DNA of 28,678 nucleotides from JANWYT01 sp046719465 (GCA_046719465.1 JBDNCV010000036.1:1-28678); one strand, 5' to 3'; shown: positions 14,036 to 22,887, counted from the stretch's first letter. Numbers and translations are program-made. Notes: generated from the letters alone by a model not told the origin.

Positions 14036-15326
14036 TCGGGAAGATGTAGCGCGGCAGCGCCAGCAGCACCACGTGGATCGCCACCGTGTATACGATGAAC
14101 GTCAGCGGCACGGCTGCTAGATGCCAGCGTGCTCGCAGGCGCCACAACCCGACCAGCATCAGCCCGTAGCCCGCATACTGGAAGATATAGATCGTCAGCT
14201 TCAGCCCAAAATCGTCCCCGTTGACCAGCCGCAGCAGCCCCTCCCACGTGAAGCCGCTGCGCGCCCAGTCCGCTGCCAGCGCGCGCAGGCTCTCCCCGGG
14301 CAGGTTCGTCGCGGCGTGCGCCTGTAGGATCGACTCGCCTAGCTCGCTCAAGCGCAAGCTCACGTAGCCAGTCAAGTCCTCCGTGATGAAGCGCAGCGCT
14401 TGCCGCGCGTAGAGATCCAGCGTGATGCGCGGCGTGCAGTCTCCCTCGCAGTTGGGGTCAGGCGTGGCGTCTGCCAGCAGCAGCGCGTCATTTTCAAAGG
14501 GTGAACCGTCTTCGGTGGTCGCGCCGCGCCACACCGCCGGCAGAAATTGGTCACTCAGGTAGAGGAAGCGATCCCACGCGACCACGTTGTAGACCGTCCA
14601 TGTGCTGGTGAGGGCGATATACGTCGCCAGCAGCAGCCCCGCGGCCGCCGCTGCCCGCCGCCACTGAGCGCGCCAGCGCCACATCAAATGCGCGGCCAAG
14701 AACAGCGGATACGCAATCCCGACCGCCCGCGTGAGCGACGCCAGCGCCAGCAGCGCCCCCACCCCCAGCGCCGCGCGGGGCTGCAAGGCTTTGACATCCG
14801 CCAGCCACACCAGATACGCCCAGACACTCGCTGTCACAAGCGTGATGTACAGCGTCTCGGTCAAGATGTGGCGCGGCTCGAGGATTTGCGATGGATCAAG
14901 CATCATCACAGCGAGCACAATTAGTCCCGCGCGGGTGGATTGCGCCAAACGACGCGCCGCATCTGCCGCCAGCAGGCCGGTCAGCACGCTGAGCAAGCAC
15001 TGCGAGGCGCGGATGCCGATCACAGCCCAATCAGGCGGAACAATCTGCTGCCAGAAGCCGATAAACAGCACGTACAGCGGCGGGATGTTGTAAGCGCTGT
15101 TGACGTATTGCAGCCCAGCCCGCGAGATCCCCACTTCTACCCCATGCAGCAGGGCAGCCCAGAGGCCTTCACCCATCGCCATATACCACGCGGTGTCACC
15201 ACCACTTGGGAAGTACGGGGCCATCGGGTCGCCTTGCAGCGCGACGCTCAGCCGCAGCAGCAGGCCGACGACGACCAGCAGCCCAGCGATAGCGCTAACC
15301 GCTGGCCGGGACATGAGCAATCGCAT
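13935..15326 (-). CDS. GT39/PMT-like polytopic membrane protein (putative glycosyltransferase)
   Basis: About 463 residues with roughly ten hydrophobic helices. The first extracytoplasmic loop holds GGDTAWYMAMGEGL, in the place where GT-C glycosyltransferases of the ArnT/PMT type carry an acidic catalytic site, and LEPRHILTETLYI is a further GT39-like segment. The expected role is sugar transfer from a polyprenyl-phosphate donor outside the membrane; donor and acceptor are unknown. A soluble loop (about 265-360) contains a Cys pair in NCEGDC. The start is uncertain: ATG 15326 or 15314, both within the 3' end of the preceding gene (which ends at 15295). The 3' end overlaps the YtxH-like gene on the other strand by 101 bp. 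Confidence 0.75.
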   Translation of the reverse strand: MRLLMSRPAVSAIAGLLVVVGLLLRLSVALQGDPMAPYFPSGGDTAWYMAMGEGLWAALLHGVEVGISRAGLQYVNSAYNIPPLYVLFIGFWQQIVPPDWAVIGIRASQCLLSVLTGLLAADAARRLAQSTRAGLIVLAVMMLDPSQILEPRHILTETLYITLVTASVWAYLVWLADVKALQPRAALGVGALLALASLTRAVGIAYPLFLAAHLMWRWRAQWRRAAAAAGLLLATYIALTSTWTVYNVVAWDRFLYLSDQFLPAVWRGATTEDGSPFENDALLLADATPDPNCEGDCTPRITLDLYARQALRFITEDLTGYVSLRLSELGESILQAHAATNLPGESLRALAADWARSGFTWEGLLRLVNGDDFGLKLTIYIFQYAGYGLMLVGLWRLRARWHLAAVPLTFIVYTVAIHVVLLALPRYIFPIMPMVWMLAGAALTPLARSHGESPPAAAPAPPV

Positions 15327-17172
15327 CGACCACTTCAGCGGCCAAGTGATAACGACCGTAGGAGGGGATGACATAGGCCCCCTGCACGTAGGGGCGCAGT
15401 TGGCGGATCAACTCCTGCGCGATGCGCACGCCCTCTTGCGGCGCGTCGTCGCCTGCGTCTTCCATCCGCTTGAAGATCGCGTCAGGGATGGTGATCCCGG
15501 GCACTTCATTGTGCAGGAACAGCGCATGTTTGACGCTGTAGAGTGGCATGACCCCCATCAACACCGGCAGCTTGAACGGCTCCCCGTTGATCTCCTCATA
15601 GCGCTTGAGGAACGCCTCGACGCGCGGCGGGTCGAACACCGCCTGCCCCAGCGCAAAATGGCTGCCAGCAGCCAGCTTGTTCCCCAACACGCGGATTTCG
15701 TTGTCGAGGTCGTCGGCGGCCATGTTCAGCGCGCAGCCCACGGTGAAGTTGGTCGGCGTGCCGATGCTGTTGCCCGCCATGTCCGTGCCGGTGTTCATCT
15801 TGTGGACGATGAGGTCAATCAACTTGCTGGGGACGATGTCGCTGGCGTCGTTGGCGTTGGGGTAGTCGCCGATTTTGGTTGGGTCGCCCATCGTCACAAA
15901 CAGGTTGCGCAGCCCCAGCGCATGGCTGGCCAGCAGGTCGCCTTGCACGCGCAGGATGTTGCGCCCGCGCGTCGGGAAGTGCAGGATCGTCTCCACGCCG
16001 ACTTGGGTTTGCAGCAGGTGCGCCGCCGCCCACGCGCTCATCTTCATGCGCGCCGCGGGCGTATCGGCCACGTCGAGCAGGTCAGCGCCTGCATCGCGCA
16101 GCAGGCGCGCCTCTTGCAGCAGCTTGTCCGCAGTGTAGCTGCGAGGGGGTGTCATCTCAACTGTGATGGTGAACTGCCCGGCGGCCAAACGCTGCGCCAG
16201 CGCGGTCGGATGTTGGGGTTGGCGGCGTGCGTCTTGTTCGTGGTCAACCACCGTGATCTCAACGACTTCCTGCGGCGCTTCGTCCAGCGCTTGGCGCATC
16301 GCGCGGATGTGATCGGGCGTGCTGCCGCAGCATCCACCTATCAGCTGCACCCCCATCTGACGGAAGGTGCGGGCATACTGCGCGAAGTAGTCAGCGGTCG
16401 CCGGATACATGATGCGCCCGCCGACCGCCTCTGGGAAGCCTGCATTGGGCATAGCGGCCAAGCGCGCGTTGGGGGTCGCTTGCCGCATCGACTGGATCAC
16501 CTGTGAAAGCTGCATTGGCCCGCTGCCGCAGTTGCTGCCGATCACGTCCACGCCTGCCCGCATCAGATCGCTGGCAACGCGGGCGGGGTTCTGGCCGGTG
16601 TAGGTCAGGCCGTCGCTGTTGAACGTCACCAGCGCGAACAGCGGCAGCTCTGGTGCGACTTGACGAGCCGCCCGCAGCGCGATCAGCAGCTCATCATGAT
16701 TGGTGAAAGTCTCGAAGATGAGACCATCCACGCCCGCCGCGGCAAAGGCTGCCGCTGTCTCCATGAAGCTGGCGCGCGCGTCCTCTTGGCTCAGCGGGCC
16801 ATACGGCTTGAGGATCAAGCCTGTCGGGCCAATCGCCCCCAGCACGTAGGCGGCTTTGCCGCTCACAGCGACCGCCTCCCGCGCGAGCTGCACGCCAGCC
16901 TGCACCACGCGGGCCACTTCCTCGGCGTAGCCATGCTCAGCCAGCCGGTAGCGATTCGCGCCGAAGGTGTTTGTTTCGATCAAGTCCGCCCCGGCTGCCA
17001 GATAATCGACATGGATCTGGCGCACGATCGCAGGCTGAGTGATGTTCAGCCAGTCAAAACACGTGCTCATCGGCACATCGGCGCGCTGCTGAAGCAGCGT
17101 GCCCATCGCGCCGTCTAGAAGCAGTGGGCTGCCCTGCGCAAGGCGTTGTTTGAGGGTTAGCTTAACAGTCAT
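15295..17172 (-). CDS. Bifunctional homocysteine S-methyltransferase / methylenetetrahydrofolate reductase
   Basis: 625-residue fusion of two one-carbon enzymes. Residues 1-300 form a homocysteine S-methyltransferase barrel with DGAMGT near the start (20-25), ETNTFGANRYRL (66-77), and the zinc ligands Cys215 (GSNCGSG) and Cys281-Cys282 (GGCCGST). Residues about 325-620 form a MetF-like FAD domain beginning VEMTPPRS, with LFVTMGDP in the cofactor-binding part. This arrangement is known in YitJ-type proteins. It would reduce methylene-THF and make methionine from homocysteine; the methyl donor of the first domain is not fixed by sequence. ATG 17172 is supported by the conserved start. It lies 21 bp after the DNA methyltransferase gene and overlaps the next gene's start. 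Confidence 0.93.
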   Translation of the reverse strand: MTVKLTLKQRLAQGSPLLLDGAMGTLLQQRADVPMSTCFDWLNITQPAIVRQIHVDYLAAGADLIETNTFGANRYRLAEHGYAEEVARVVQAGVQLAREAVAVSGKAAYVLGAIGPTGLILKPYGPLSQEDARASFMETAAAFAAAGVDGLIFETFTNHDELLIALRAARQVAPELPLFALVTFNSDGLTYTGQNPARVASDLMRAGVDVIGSNCGSGPMQLSQVIQSMRQATPNARLAAMPNAGFPEAVGGRIMYPATADYFAQYARTFRQMGVQLIGGCCGSTPDHIRAMRQALDEAPQEVVEITVVDHEQDARRQPQHPTALAQRLAAGQFTITVEMTPPRSYTADKLLQEARLLRDAGADLLDVADTPAARMKMSAWAAAHLLQTQVGVETILHFPTRGRNILRVQGDLLASHALGLRNLFVTMGDPTKIGDYPNANDASDIVPSKLIDLIVHKMNTGTDMAGNSIGTPTNFTVGCALNMAADDLDNEIRVLGNKLAAGSHFALGQAVFDPPRVEAFLKRYEEINGEPFKLPVLMGVMPLYSVKHALFLHNEVPGITIPDAIFKRMEDAGDDAPQEGVRIAQELIRQLRPYVQGAYVIPSYGRYHLAAEVVDAIAHVPASG

Positions 17173-17193
17173 CTTGAAGCCTCATTGTAACCA

Positions 17194-18090
17194 TTAATCC
17201 TCGACATCGGGCAGCAAGTGAAGCTGACTGCTACTTACGCCACCCGTCTGAATTTCCGTACTGATGCGATTATGCGCTGCTTCAAAGTATGCAGGGTTGT
17301 TGTCAACGTAGATAAAATGGCGACCGCTCTGAAAAGCTGCCAAGCCCGTTGAGCCGCTACCTCCAAAAGGATCTAACACAATACCTCGGGGTGGGCTTAG
17401 AAGTTTGATGAAGAAAAGAGGCAGATCGACTGGGAAAACCGCTGGATGATTTTTGTTCTTGCCTACCAGCGCAAGCGATAGAACGTTAGATGGAAGAACA
17501 GTTTCTTTACCAACCCAACTGGAAATATCACGACCAAAACCACTATCATTGACAGAGTTATGCCGACTTGTGTCATTTTTGCCAAGCCGCTTGAGGCGCG
17601 TATCCGCCCACCTACCGATAGGCTTTTTGACTGCATCCGCGTTGAAATAAGGCTTAAGTGACTTAGAGAGGTGGAAACAATATTCCCAGCCATCGCGCAG
17701 CCGCGTTGGCCAATAACCGGGCATGGGGTTGGTCTTGTGCCAGATGTAGTCGTCAATCGCGTACCAACCGCTGCTGCACAGCTTTTCGATCATATGCCAG
17801 ACGAAACGATGCCGCACGCCGTTGACGACCTTATCTTTAATGTTAATAACAAGACTGCCAGACGGCTTCAAGACATCATAGAACGCCTGATGAAAGGTCA
17901 TGAACCATTCAGCAAAGTCGTCAGGATGGACGCTGTCATAATGCCTCCGCCTCGCATCAGCATAGGGTGGAGAGGTGACGATCAAATCCACTTGATCTTG
18001 CAGCGTGGGGAGATAAGCACGACTGTCAGCGAGGACAAGTGTTCCGATGAGACCGCGATGACGGATAACCTTGCATTCTGCGTCACTCAT
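17194..18090 (-). CDS. Site-specific DNA methyltransferase (N4-cytosine/N6-adenine class)
   Basis: 298-residue amino-methyltransferase. The catalytic motif TSPPY is at 39-43 (DLIVTSPPYADAR) and the SAM-binding motif DPFGGSGSTG at 240-249, so the order is catalytic motif first, SAM site later, as in the beta class. SPPY is frequent in N4-cytosine enzymes but does not exclude N6-adenine. The target-recognition part would be about 140-215. The start ATG overlaps the stop of the upstream candidate endonuclease by 4 bp (18087-18090), with GAGGAGAG just before. The gene is AT-richer than its neighbours: 17401-17460 is 40% GC by count and 17521-17580 38%, against 67% at 16501-16560. This suggests horizontal acquisition. 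Confidence 0.93.
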   Translation of the reverse strand: MSDAECKVIRHRGLIGTLVLADSRAYLPTLQDQVDLIVTSPPYADARRRHYDSVHPDDFAEWFMTFHQAFYDVLKPSGSLVINIKDKVVNGVRHRFVWHMIEKLCSSGWYAIDDYIWHKTNPMPGYWPTRLRDGWEYCFHLSKSLKPYFNADAVKKPIGRWADTRLKRLGKNDTSRHNSVNDSGFGRDISSWVGKETVLPSNVLSLALVGKNKNHPAVFPVDLPLFFIKLLSPPRGIVLDPFGGSGSTGLAAFQSGRHFIYVDNNPAYFEAAHNRISTEIQTGGVSSSQLHLLPDVED

Positions 18091-19106
18091 GGCGCTCTCC
18101 TCGGCTTCTTTTTCAATGGCGCGCAGAAAAATTGGACTAGAGCCAGTGGGTCTGAGAAAAAACCCTGCTCATCTGTCAACTGCGCTTCATAGCAGCGCGC
18201 GCCAAAGGCCTCCAGCAGTTTATGAGGCGCTTGTATCTGTGTAGGCAGTGCCTGTTGGTTGGCATCGGCCTCGATGAGTGCCTCCAACATCGCCATCATG
18301 ATCTCAGAATATGAGTATGACGAGAAAAATGGCCAGAAAAAGTCGCTGAGCCACACCTCGGTGTTTTCAGAGTAAGCCCTGCCTGTCGAAGACGACTTGG
18401 GGATTGCGCGCTCCCCGCGGTCGATGGCGATGCCAAAAATGCAAATGTAAGGCCCCTCTTGCTGTCGGTTGTCCGCCCGAGCAGCAGCCTCCAGAGCTTG
18501 AATTGAATTAGGCCAGTCTTGCCCGCCAATCGTACTGCGCCGATTTTTGACTGACACGTAAATGTGCAGTTTCTTTCGAGTGTCGTCTTTGAAACGGATC
18601 TTGGCGACAAAATCCCCTTTTGAGAACCCGAACCCGGCTGCTTCATCAAAACGTCCACTGGCTTTTGCACACTCACGCGCCAAAAGCTGATAGCGCCATC
18701 CCGAGTTCATGCGGCCCTTCTGAATCGCGCGGTTGCGAAACAGTTCAAGGCCGACATCTTGATAGTGCCGCCCTGTGTACTCGTGTGCCGTTGCCGCCGG
18801 GTCAACGGGGTAAGCGTGCAGATAGGCAAACAACTTGTTTGCCTCGTCTTGAAAGAACAGATTTTCCTGCTCTGGCGACATATCAGGCGGGATTAGGATG
18901 GCCTCGCGTGACGATTGCACGCTTGCTTCTTCGATGGCTTGCAGGATGAGGGTCCTCAGTAGCTCTGGCGTAATACGGCGTGGATGTGGATGATCTTGCA
19001 AGGTCTCCACATCCAAGCAACCATAGTATTTGCTCGAGGTATCTCGAATGCGTGGGTAGTCTTGGGGGATGGGCGGCACAGAACGCTGCACAGGTATACG
19101 AGCCAA
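18087..19106 (-). CDS. Candidate type II restriction endonuclease
   Basis: 339-residue protein without signal or membrane segments. Its pairing with a DNA methyltransferase (4-bp overlap, same strand) is the main reason for the call. A possible PD-(D/E)XK-type core is GDFVAKIRF (164-172) followed by a strand IYVSVKNRR (182-190), where Asp165 and Lys187 fit but the usual acidic residue two before the lysine is Ser185. The next segment STIGGQDWPNSIQALE (191-206) looks conserved-type. I suspect an ApaLI-like nuclease family from memory, which is unverified, and I give no recognition site. Start: ATG 19106, 6 bp after GAGGAG that also encodes the last two residues of UppS. Confidence 0.7.
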   Translation of the reverse strand: MARIPVQRSVPPIPQDYPRIRDTSSKYYGCLDVETLQDHPHPRRITPELLRTLILQAIEEASVQSSREAILIPPDMSPEQENLFFQDEANKLFAYLHAYPVDPAATAHEYTGRHYQDVGLELFRNRAIQKGRMNSGWRYQLLARECAKASGRFDEAAGFGFSKGDFVAKIRFKDDTRKKLHIYVSVKNRRSTIGGQDWPNSIQALEAAARADNRQQEGPYICIFGIAIDRGERAIPKSSSTGRAYSENTEVWLSDFFWPFFSSYSYSEIMMAMLEALIEADANQQALPTQIQAPHKLLEAFGARCYEAQLTDEQGFFSDPLALVQFFCAPLKKKPRRAP

Positions 19107-19109
19107 CGC

Positions 19110-19892
19110 CTACTCCTCTGGGTCGTCGAAGTCTTCTTCGTCGATCTGCTCGTCGGTTTTGCCGTAACGGCGGCGGCGATGGCCATATTCGATGATGGCC
19201 TTGCGGAATTCCTCTTTGTTAAACGCAGGCCAATACACCGGCGTGTAGTAGTACTCCGCGTAGCTGCCTTGCCACAGCAAGAAATTGCTGATGCGATACT
19301 CGCCGCTCGTGCGGATCACAAGGTCAGGGTCGGCAAGGCCCGCAGTGTACAGGTGGCGGCTGACGACCTCCTCCGTCACCTCCTCAGCGGGGATGCCCTC
19401 GCGGATGATGGCTTGGATGGCGTGGACGATCTCATCGCGCCCGCCGTAGTTGAAGGCCACGTTGAGGATGAGGCGCGTGTTGTGCCGCGTTACCTCGCAG
19501 GCTGTACGCACCTTCTCAGCAAGGCGCGGCTCAATGCCTTTCAACTCGCCAATATGGCGGATCTGTACGCCTTGCTCGTTCAGCTCGTGCAGTTCGCGGT
19601 CGATCACCATCTCGAGGATGCGCATGAGCAAGGCAACTTCCTGCCGTGGGCGGTTCCAGTTCTCAGTCGAAAAGGCGTAGATCGTCATAATCTCAATGCC
19701 GAACTCGACCGCCGCTTTGATGATGGTGCGCAAGTTCTCTGTGCCTTGACGATGCCCAATCGAGCGGGGCAATCCGCGCTGCTTCGCCCAGCGCCCGTTG
19801 CCATCCATGATGATAGCCACGTGACGCGGCACTTTGAGGAAGCCATTTGCATCCCCCGATACAATCTCGGCTTCTTTGGTGATTACGGCCAT
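19110..19892 (-). CDS. uppS: Isoprenyl transferase (undecaprenyl diphosphate synthase)
   Basis: Makes long cis-polyprenyl diphosphate from isopentenyl diphosphate units; the product is the lipid carrier for peptidoglycan and wall glycans. From ATG 19892 the protein has 260 residues. VAIIMDGNGRWA carries the catalytic Asp (about residue 30), with RGLPRSIGHRQG next, then YAFSTENWNRP, and the C-terminal DLVIRTSGEYRISNFLLWQ and YTPVYWPAF blocks. ATG 19892 is preferred to ATG 19898 because GAGGG then lies 6 bp upstream. TATAAG at 19950 to 19945 on the minus strand is a weak -10 candidate. It lies 90 bp after frr, a usual pairing. Its last codons GAG GAG TAG form the ribosome binding site of the endonuclease gene. 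Confidence 0.96.
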   Translation of the reverse strand: MAVITKEAEIVSGDANGFLKVPRHVAIIMDGNGRWAKQRGLPRSIGHRQGTENLRTIIKAAVEFGIEIMTIYAFSTENWNRPRQEVALLMRILEMVIDRELHELNEQGVQIRHIGELKGIEPRLAEKVRTACEVTRHNTRLILNVAFNYGGRDEIVHAIQAIIREGIPAEEVTEEVVSRHLYTAGLADPDLVIRTSGEYRISNFLLWQGSYAEYYYTPVYWPAFNKEEFRKAIIEYGHRRRRYGKTDEQIDEEDFDDPEE

Positions 19893-19982
19893 GCGCATCC
19901 CTCGTTGATGTTCTCAAATGCTTTACGTTTACTTAGTCCAGTTACTTATACAGCGTCGTCCACTGAAATCCTCAATGTAGGC

Positions 19983-20540
19983 TCATACTGCCATAATCTC
20001 GGCTTCTTTGATCTTGCCCATCTCTTCAACTTTGGCGACGAATTCATCCGTCATCTTTTGGACTTTGTCTTGGCCGATCTTGGCTTCGTCCTCGCTGATC
20101 ATCTTCTCTTTTTCATACTCGCGGATGTCGTCGTTGGCGCTGCGGCGCACGTTGCGGATGGCGATTCGCGCGTCCTCGAGGCGCTTGTGCAGGAACTTGA
20201 CCAACTCCTGACGACGCTCGCGCGTCAGGGGGGGCATGTTGAGGCGGATCACGTCACCGTCGGTGTTGGGGTTCATGCCGAGGTTGGCCTCCATGATGGC
20301 CTTCTCAATCGCTTTGACCGCGCCTTTGTCATACGGGCGGATCACGATCTGCATCGGCTCTGGCGTGGAGATCGTCGCCAGCGTGCGCAGCTCACTCTCC
20401 ATGCCGTAGTAATCGATCTTGAGGCGATCCACCAGCGAGGTGCTGGCGCGGTTGCCGCGCATCCCCAACAAGTCTTGCTCTAAACTGTGAATGGCCCCGT
20501 TCATCTTCTCGCGGCATTCATCCAGAATATCGTTGATCAT
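19983..20540 (-). CDS. frr: Ribosome recycling factor
   Basis: RRF, with EF-G, splits the post-termination ribosome. The 185-residue length equals the family's usual size. N-terminal ECREKMNGAIHSLEQDLLGMRGNRAS and the LVDRLKIDYYGMESELRTLATISTPEP region are characteristic, as is the GDVIRLNMPPLTRERRQELVK block and the following helix VRRSANDDIREYEKE. ATG 20540 is preceded by AAGGAGA at 8 bp. A TATAAT box lies 34-39 bp upstream on the minus strand, so frr probably has its own promoter behind rlmB. UppS follows. No irregularities. Confidence 0.98.
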   Translation of the reverse strand: MINDILDECREKMNGAIHSLEQDLLGMRGNRASTSLVDRLKIDYYGMESELRTLATISTPEPMQIVIRPYDKGAVKAIEKAIMEANLGMNPNTDGDVIRLNMPPLTRERRQELVKFLHKRLEDARIAIRNVRRSANDDIREYEKEKMISEDEAKIGQDKVQKMTDEFVAKVEEMGKIKEAEIMAV

Positions 20541-20573
20541 GAATTAGTCTCCTTACATCGCCTTGTGTGCTCG

Positions 20574-20579
20574 ATTATA
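20574..20579 (-). promoter_or_regulatory. Probable -10 box of the frr promoter
   Basis: A perfect TATAAT on the minus strand (20579 to 20574) in the 65-bp gap between rlmB and frr. Transcription would begin near 20567, giving a leader of about 27 nt. There is no clear -35 or TGN extension. Confidence 0.5.
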
Positions 20580-20605
20580 ACGCAGCCCATTCGAGGCGGG
20601 CATGG

Positions 20606-21388
20606 TCAGGGCGCGGGCAGCGAGGGGCGCGCATGCACCCAGCCTGCCCATCCGCGCGCTTGCCACGCCGCATACAGCGCAACGCTGCCCGCTGTGGCGA
20701 CGTTCAAACTGCCCACCTTGCCGCGCATCGGCAGCGTGACGAGCAGGTCGCACGTGTCGCGCACGAGGCGGCGCATCCCCTCGCCTTCGCTCCCCATGAC
20801 CAAGCCGATGCCCATGTTCAGGTCAGTCTCGCCCAGCGGCGGCACGTTCGGGCCAATGTCCAGCCCCACCAGCCACACGTTGTTCTCTTTGAGCTTCTTC
20901 ATCGCAGCAACGAGGTTGGTAACCTGCGCCACGAGCAGATGCTCCACTGCGCCCGAGGAAGCCGCCACCACTGCCCCCGTGACCGACACGCCGCGCCGAT
21001 CCTGCATGACGATCCCATGCACGCCGACCGCATCGCTCACCCGCATGAGCGAGCCGACGTTCTGCGGGTCTTGCAGCAAGTCGAGCAGCAGGATGAACGG
21101 CTTTTCGCCACGCTCGCGGGCGTGGTCGAGAATAGCATCCAACTCCACATAAGGATATTCGCCCACGCGCAGCACGGTTCCTTGATGGTTGGCGTTGTTG
21201 CTTACATCGTCGAGGATGCGGCGATTGACGCGCGTCACCTCCACGCCGCGTTCACGGGCCGTCGTGATGATCTCCGCGACGATGCCCTTCTCTTCCACGC
21301 GGTCGCTCAGCAGCAGCTTCTCGATCTTGCGCCGCCCCGCCCGCAGGCATTCCATCACGGGCCAATGGCCATACACAAACTCCACCAC
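20606..21388 (-). CDS. rlmB: TrmH/SpoU-family rRNA 2'-O-methyltransferase (RlmB type)
   Basis: SAM-dependent 2'-O-methyltransferase; RlmB methylates the ribose of G2251 in 23S rRNA. The 260-residue protein begins with the RlmB-type substrate-binding domain (FVYGHWPVMECLRAG, 4-18) and then the knotted SPOUT domain. Motif 1 is LDLLQDPQNVGSLMR (102-116), motif 2 GLVMGSEGEGM (195-205), motif 3 SLNVATAGSVALY (227-239). The start is GTG 21388, with AAGGTGGA upstream inside the end of cysS; the gap to cysS is 3 bp. The cysS-rlmB pairing is common. A role on another RNA cannot be excluded, but the N-terminal domain favours RlmB. Confidence 0.93.
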   Translation of the reverse strand: MVEFVYGHWPVMECLRAGRRKIEKLLLSDRVEEKGIVAEIITTARERGVEVTRVNRRILDDVSNNANHQGTVLRVGEYPYVELDAILDHARERGEKPFILLLDLLQDPQNVGSLMRVSDAVGVHGIVMQDRRGVSVTGAVVAASSGAVEHLLVAQVTNLVAAMKKLKENNVWLVGLDIGPNVPPLGETDLNMGIGLVMGSEGEGMRRLVRDTCDLLVTLPMRGKVGSLNVATAGSVALYAAWQARGWAGWVHARPSLPAP

Positions 21389-21391
21389 GGC

Positions 21392-22837
21392 TTATTCCAC
21401 CTTCCAGATCGTGCCATCAGGCCGATCTTCCAAGATCACGCCGACCTTCGCCAGCTCATCACGGATGCGGTCGCTCTCAGCCCAGTTCTTCTGCGCCCGC
21501 GCCTGTGCCCGCAGCGCGATCAACATCTCGATCAGCGCGGCTTCGCGCTCGGCGCTGCGCGTGTCGAGCGCGGCCTCTGTCGTCGGGATGATTCCCAACA
21601 CATCACCGCCTAGCGCAGCAAACGTGTCGTTGATGTCCTTAAGCGTGGCGAGGCCGGGCTGGGTCGTGTTCAGCAGCGTGTTCACCTCGCGCACGTAGTC
21701 TTGCAGTACAGCGATGGCGCGCGGCGTGTTGAAGTCGTCGTCCATCATGGCGGCAAAGTCTTCCCGCGCCTTGCGTGATACCGCGTTGAAAGCGTTGCCC
21801 GCGTCGCCTTCGGGGGCGCGGTTCATCTGCTGGCGCGTCAGGCGGACGGCGTTGTAGATGCGCTCCCAACCGTTCTTGACGGCTTGTAGGTTTTCCTCGC
21901 TGTAGTCGGCGGGGCTGGCGTAGTGCGCGCTGATAGCAAACATGCGGACGACCTCAGGGCGATACTCGGCCAGCGCGTCTTTGACGGTGCGGAAGTTGCC
22001 GAGGCTCTTGCTCATCTTCACGCCGTCCACCGTCAAGCTGCCCACCAGCATCCAATAGCGCGCAAAGGGCACGCCGTTGGCGCACTCGCTCTGGGCGATC
22101 TCGTTCTCGTTATGGGGGTAGATGTTGTCAATGCCGCCGCCGTGGATGTCGAACGTCTCGCCGAGGTACTTCTTGGCCATCGCCGAGCATTCGATGTGCC
22201 ACCCGGGGAAGCCCTCGCCCCACGGGCTGTCCCAGCGCAGGATGTGCTCTGGCTCGGCTTTTTTCCACAGCGCAAAGTCGGCCGGGTGACGCTTCTCGCT
22301 GCGGACGTCCTCGCGCGTCCCTGCTTCTTGATCGTCGATGCGCCGGTTGCTCAGCTTGCCGTAGTCGGGGTCAGTCGTCACATCGAAGTAGACGCTGCCG
22401 TTGACCTCGTAGGCGTGCCCCTTCTCGATGAGGATTTGTATCATCTTAATCTGTTCGGGGATGTGGGCGCTGGCGCGCGGTGAGATATCTGGGCGGACGT
22501 TGCCGAGCGCGTCCATATCGTCGAAGAAGCTCTTGGTGTAGCGTTCCACCACCTGCATCGGCTTGGCTTGCAGGCGCTTGGCCTGCCGCAGGATGCGATC
22601 TTCGCCCGTCTCCAGCATGTGGCCGACGTCGGTGATGTTCTGCACGTACAGCACTTGGTAGCCGCTGTGGCGCAGCCAGCGCACCACGACATCAAACGAC
22701 ACATAGTTCTTGGCATGGCCGAGATGGGCGTGATCATAGACCGTCGGCCCGCACACGTACATGTTGACGCGGCCTTCCTCCAGCGGCACGAAGTCCTGCT
22801 TTTCTCGTCCCAGCACGTTAAAGATGCGCAAAGCCAT
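21392..22837 (-). CDS. cysS: Cysteinyl-tRNA synthetase
   Basis: Class I synthetase that charges tRNA-Cys. The 481-residue protein has the zinc ligands Cys29 (YVCGPTVYD), Cys217 (HIECSAM), His242 and Glu246 (PHNENEIAQS), the HLGH form of the HIGH motif (38-41), and KMSKS (274-278). The C-terminal anticodon-binding part (about 340-481) ends with SDRIRDELAKVGVILEDRPDGTIWKVE-type sequence, here the family-typical ILEDRPDGT. ATG 22837 starts MALRIFNVL. An extended -10 promoter lies in the 75-bp gap upstream. With a leader of only about 44 nt there is no room for a T-box. It heads the long minus-strand run of the window. Confidence 0.98.
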   Translation of the reverse strand: MALRIFNVLGREKQDFVPLEEGRVNMYVCGPTVYDHAHLGHAKNYVSFDVVVRWLRHSGYQVLYVQNITDVGHMLETGEDRILRQAKRLQAKPMQVVERYTKSFFDDMDALGNVRPDISPRASAHIPEQIKMIQILIEKGHAYEVNGSVYFDVTTDPDYGKLSNRRIDDQEAGTREDVRSEKRHPADFALWKKAEPEHILRWDSPWGEGFPGWHIECSAMAKKYLGETFDIHGGGIDNIYPHNENEIAQSECANGVPFARYWMLVGSLTVDGVKMSKSLGNFRTVKDALAEYRPEVVRMFAISAHYASPADYSEENLQAVKNGWERIYNAVRLTRQQMNRAPEGDAGNAFNAVSRKAREDFAAMMDDDFNTPRAIAVLQDYVREVNTLLNTTQPGLATLKDINDTFAALGGDVLGIIPTTEAALDTRSAEREAALIEMLIALRAQARAQKNWAESDRIRDELAKVGVILEDRPDGTIWKVE

Positions 22838-22887
22838 CGCCCGATTGTCCTTCCTGAGTCGCGCGTTGCAGCGAATACGAACGCCGT

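Noticed and set aside
15100..16506. Plus-strand frame of 468 codons opposite the methionine gene
   Set aside because: Antisense frame to a strongly supported enzyme; rich in His, Arg and Gln in the way such frames usually are.
17194..19106. Avoidance of GTGCAC as support for an ApaLI-like recognition site
   Set aside because: GTGCAC occurs in the window (near 1767 and 6773), and presence of sites is uninformative when a methyltransferase protects them; the specificity was left open.
18984..20483. Plus-strand frame of 499 codons opposite uppS and frr
   Set aside because: It lies opposite well-supported genes, has no family resemblance, and is explained by the GC-rich third positions of those genes.
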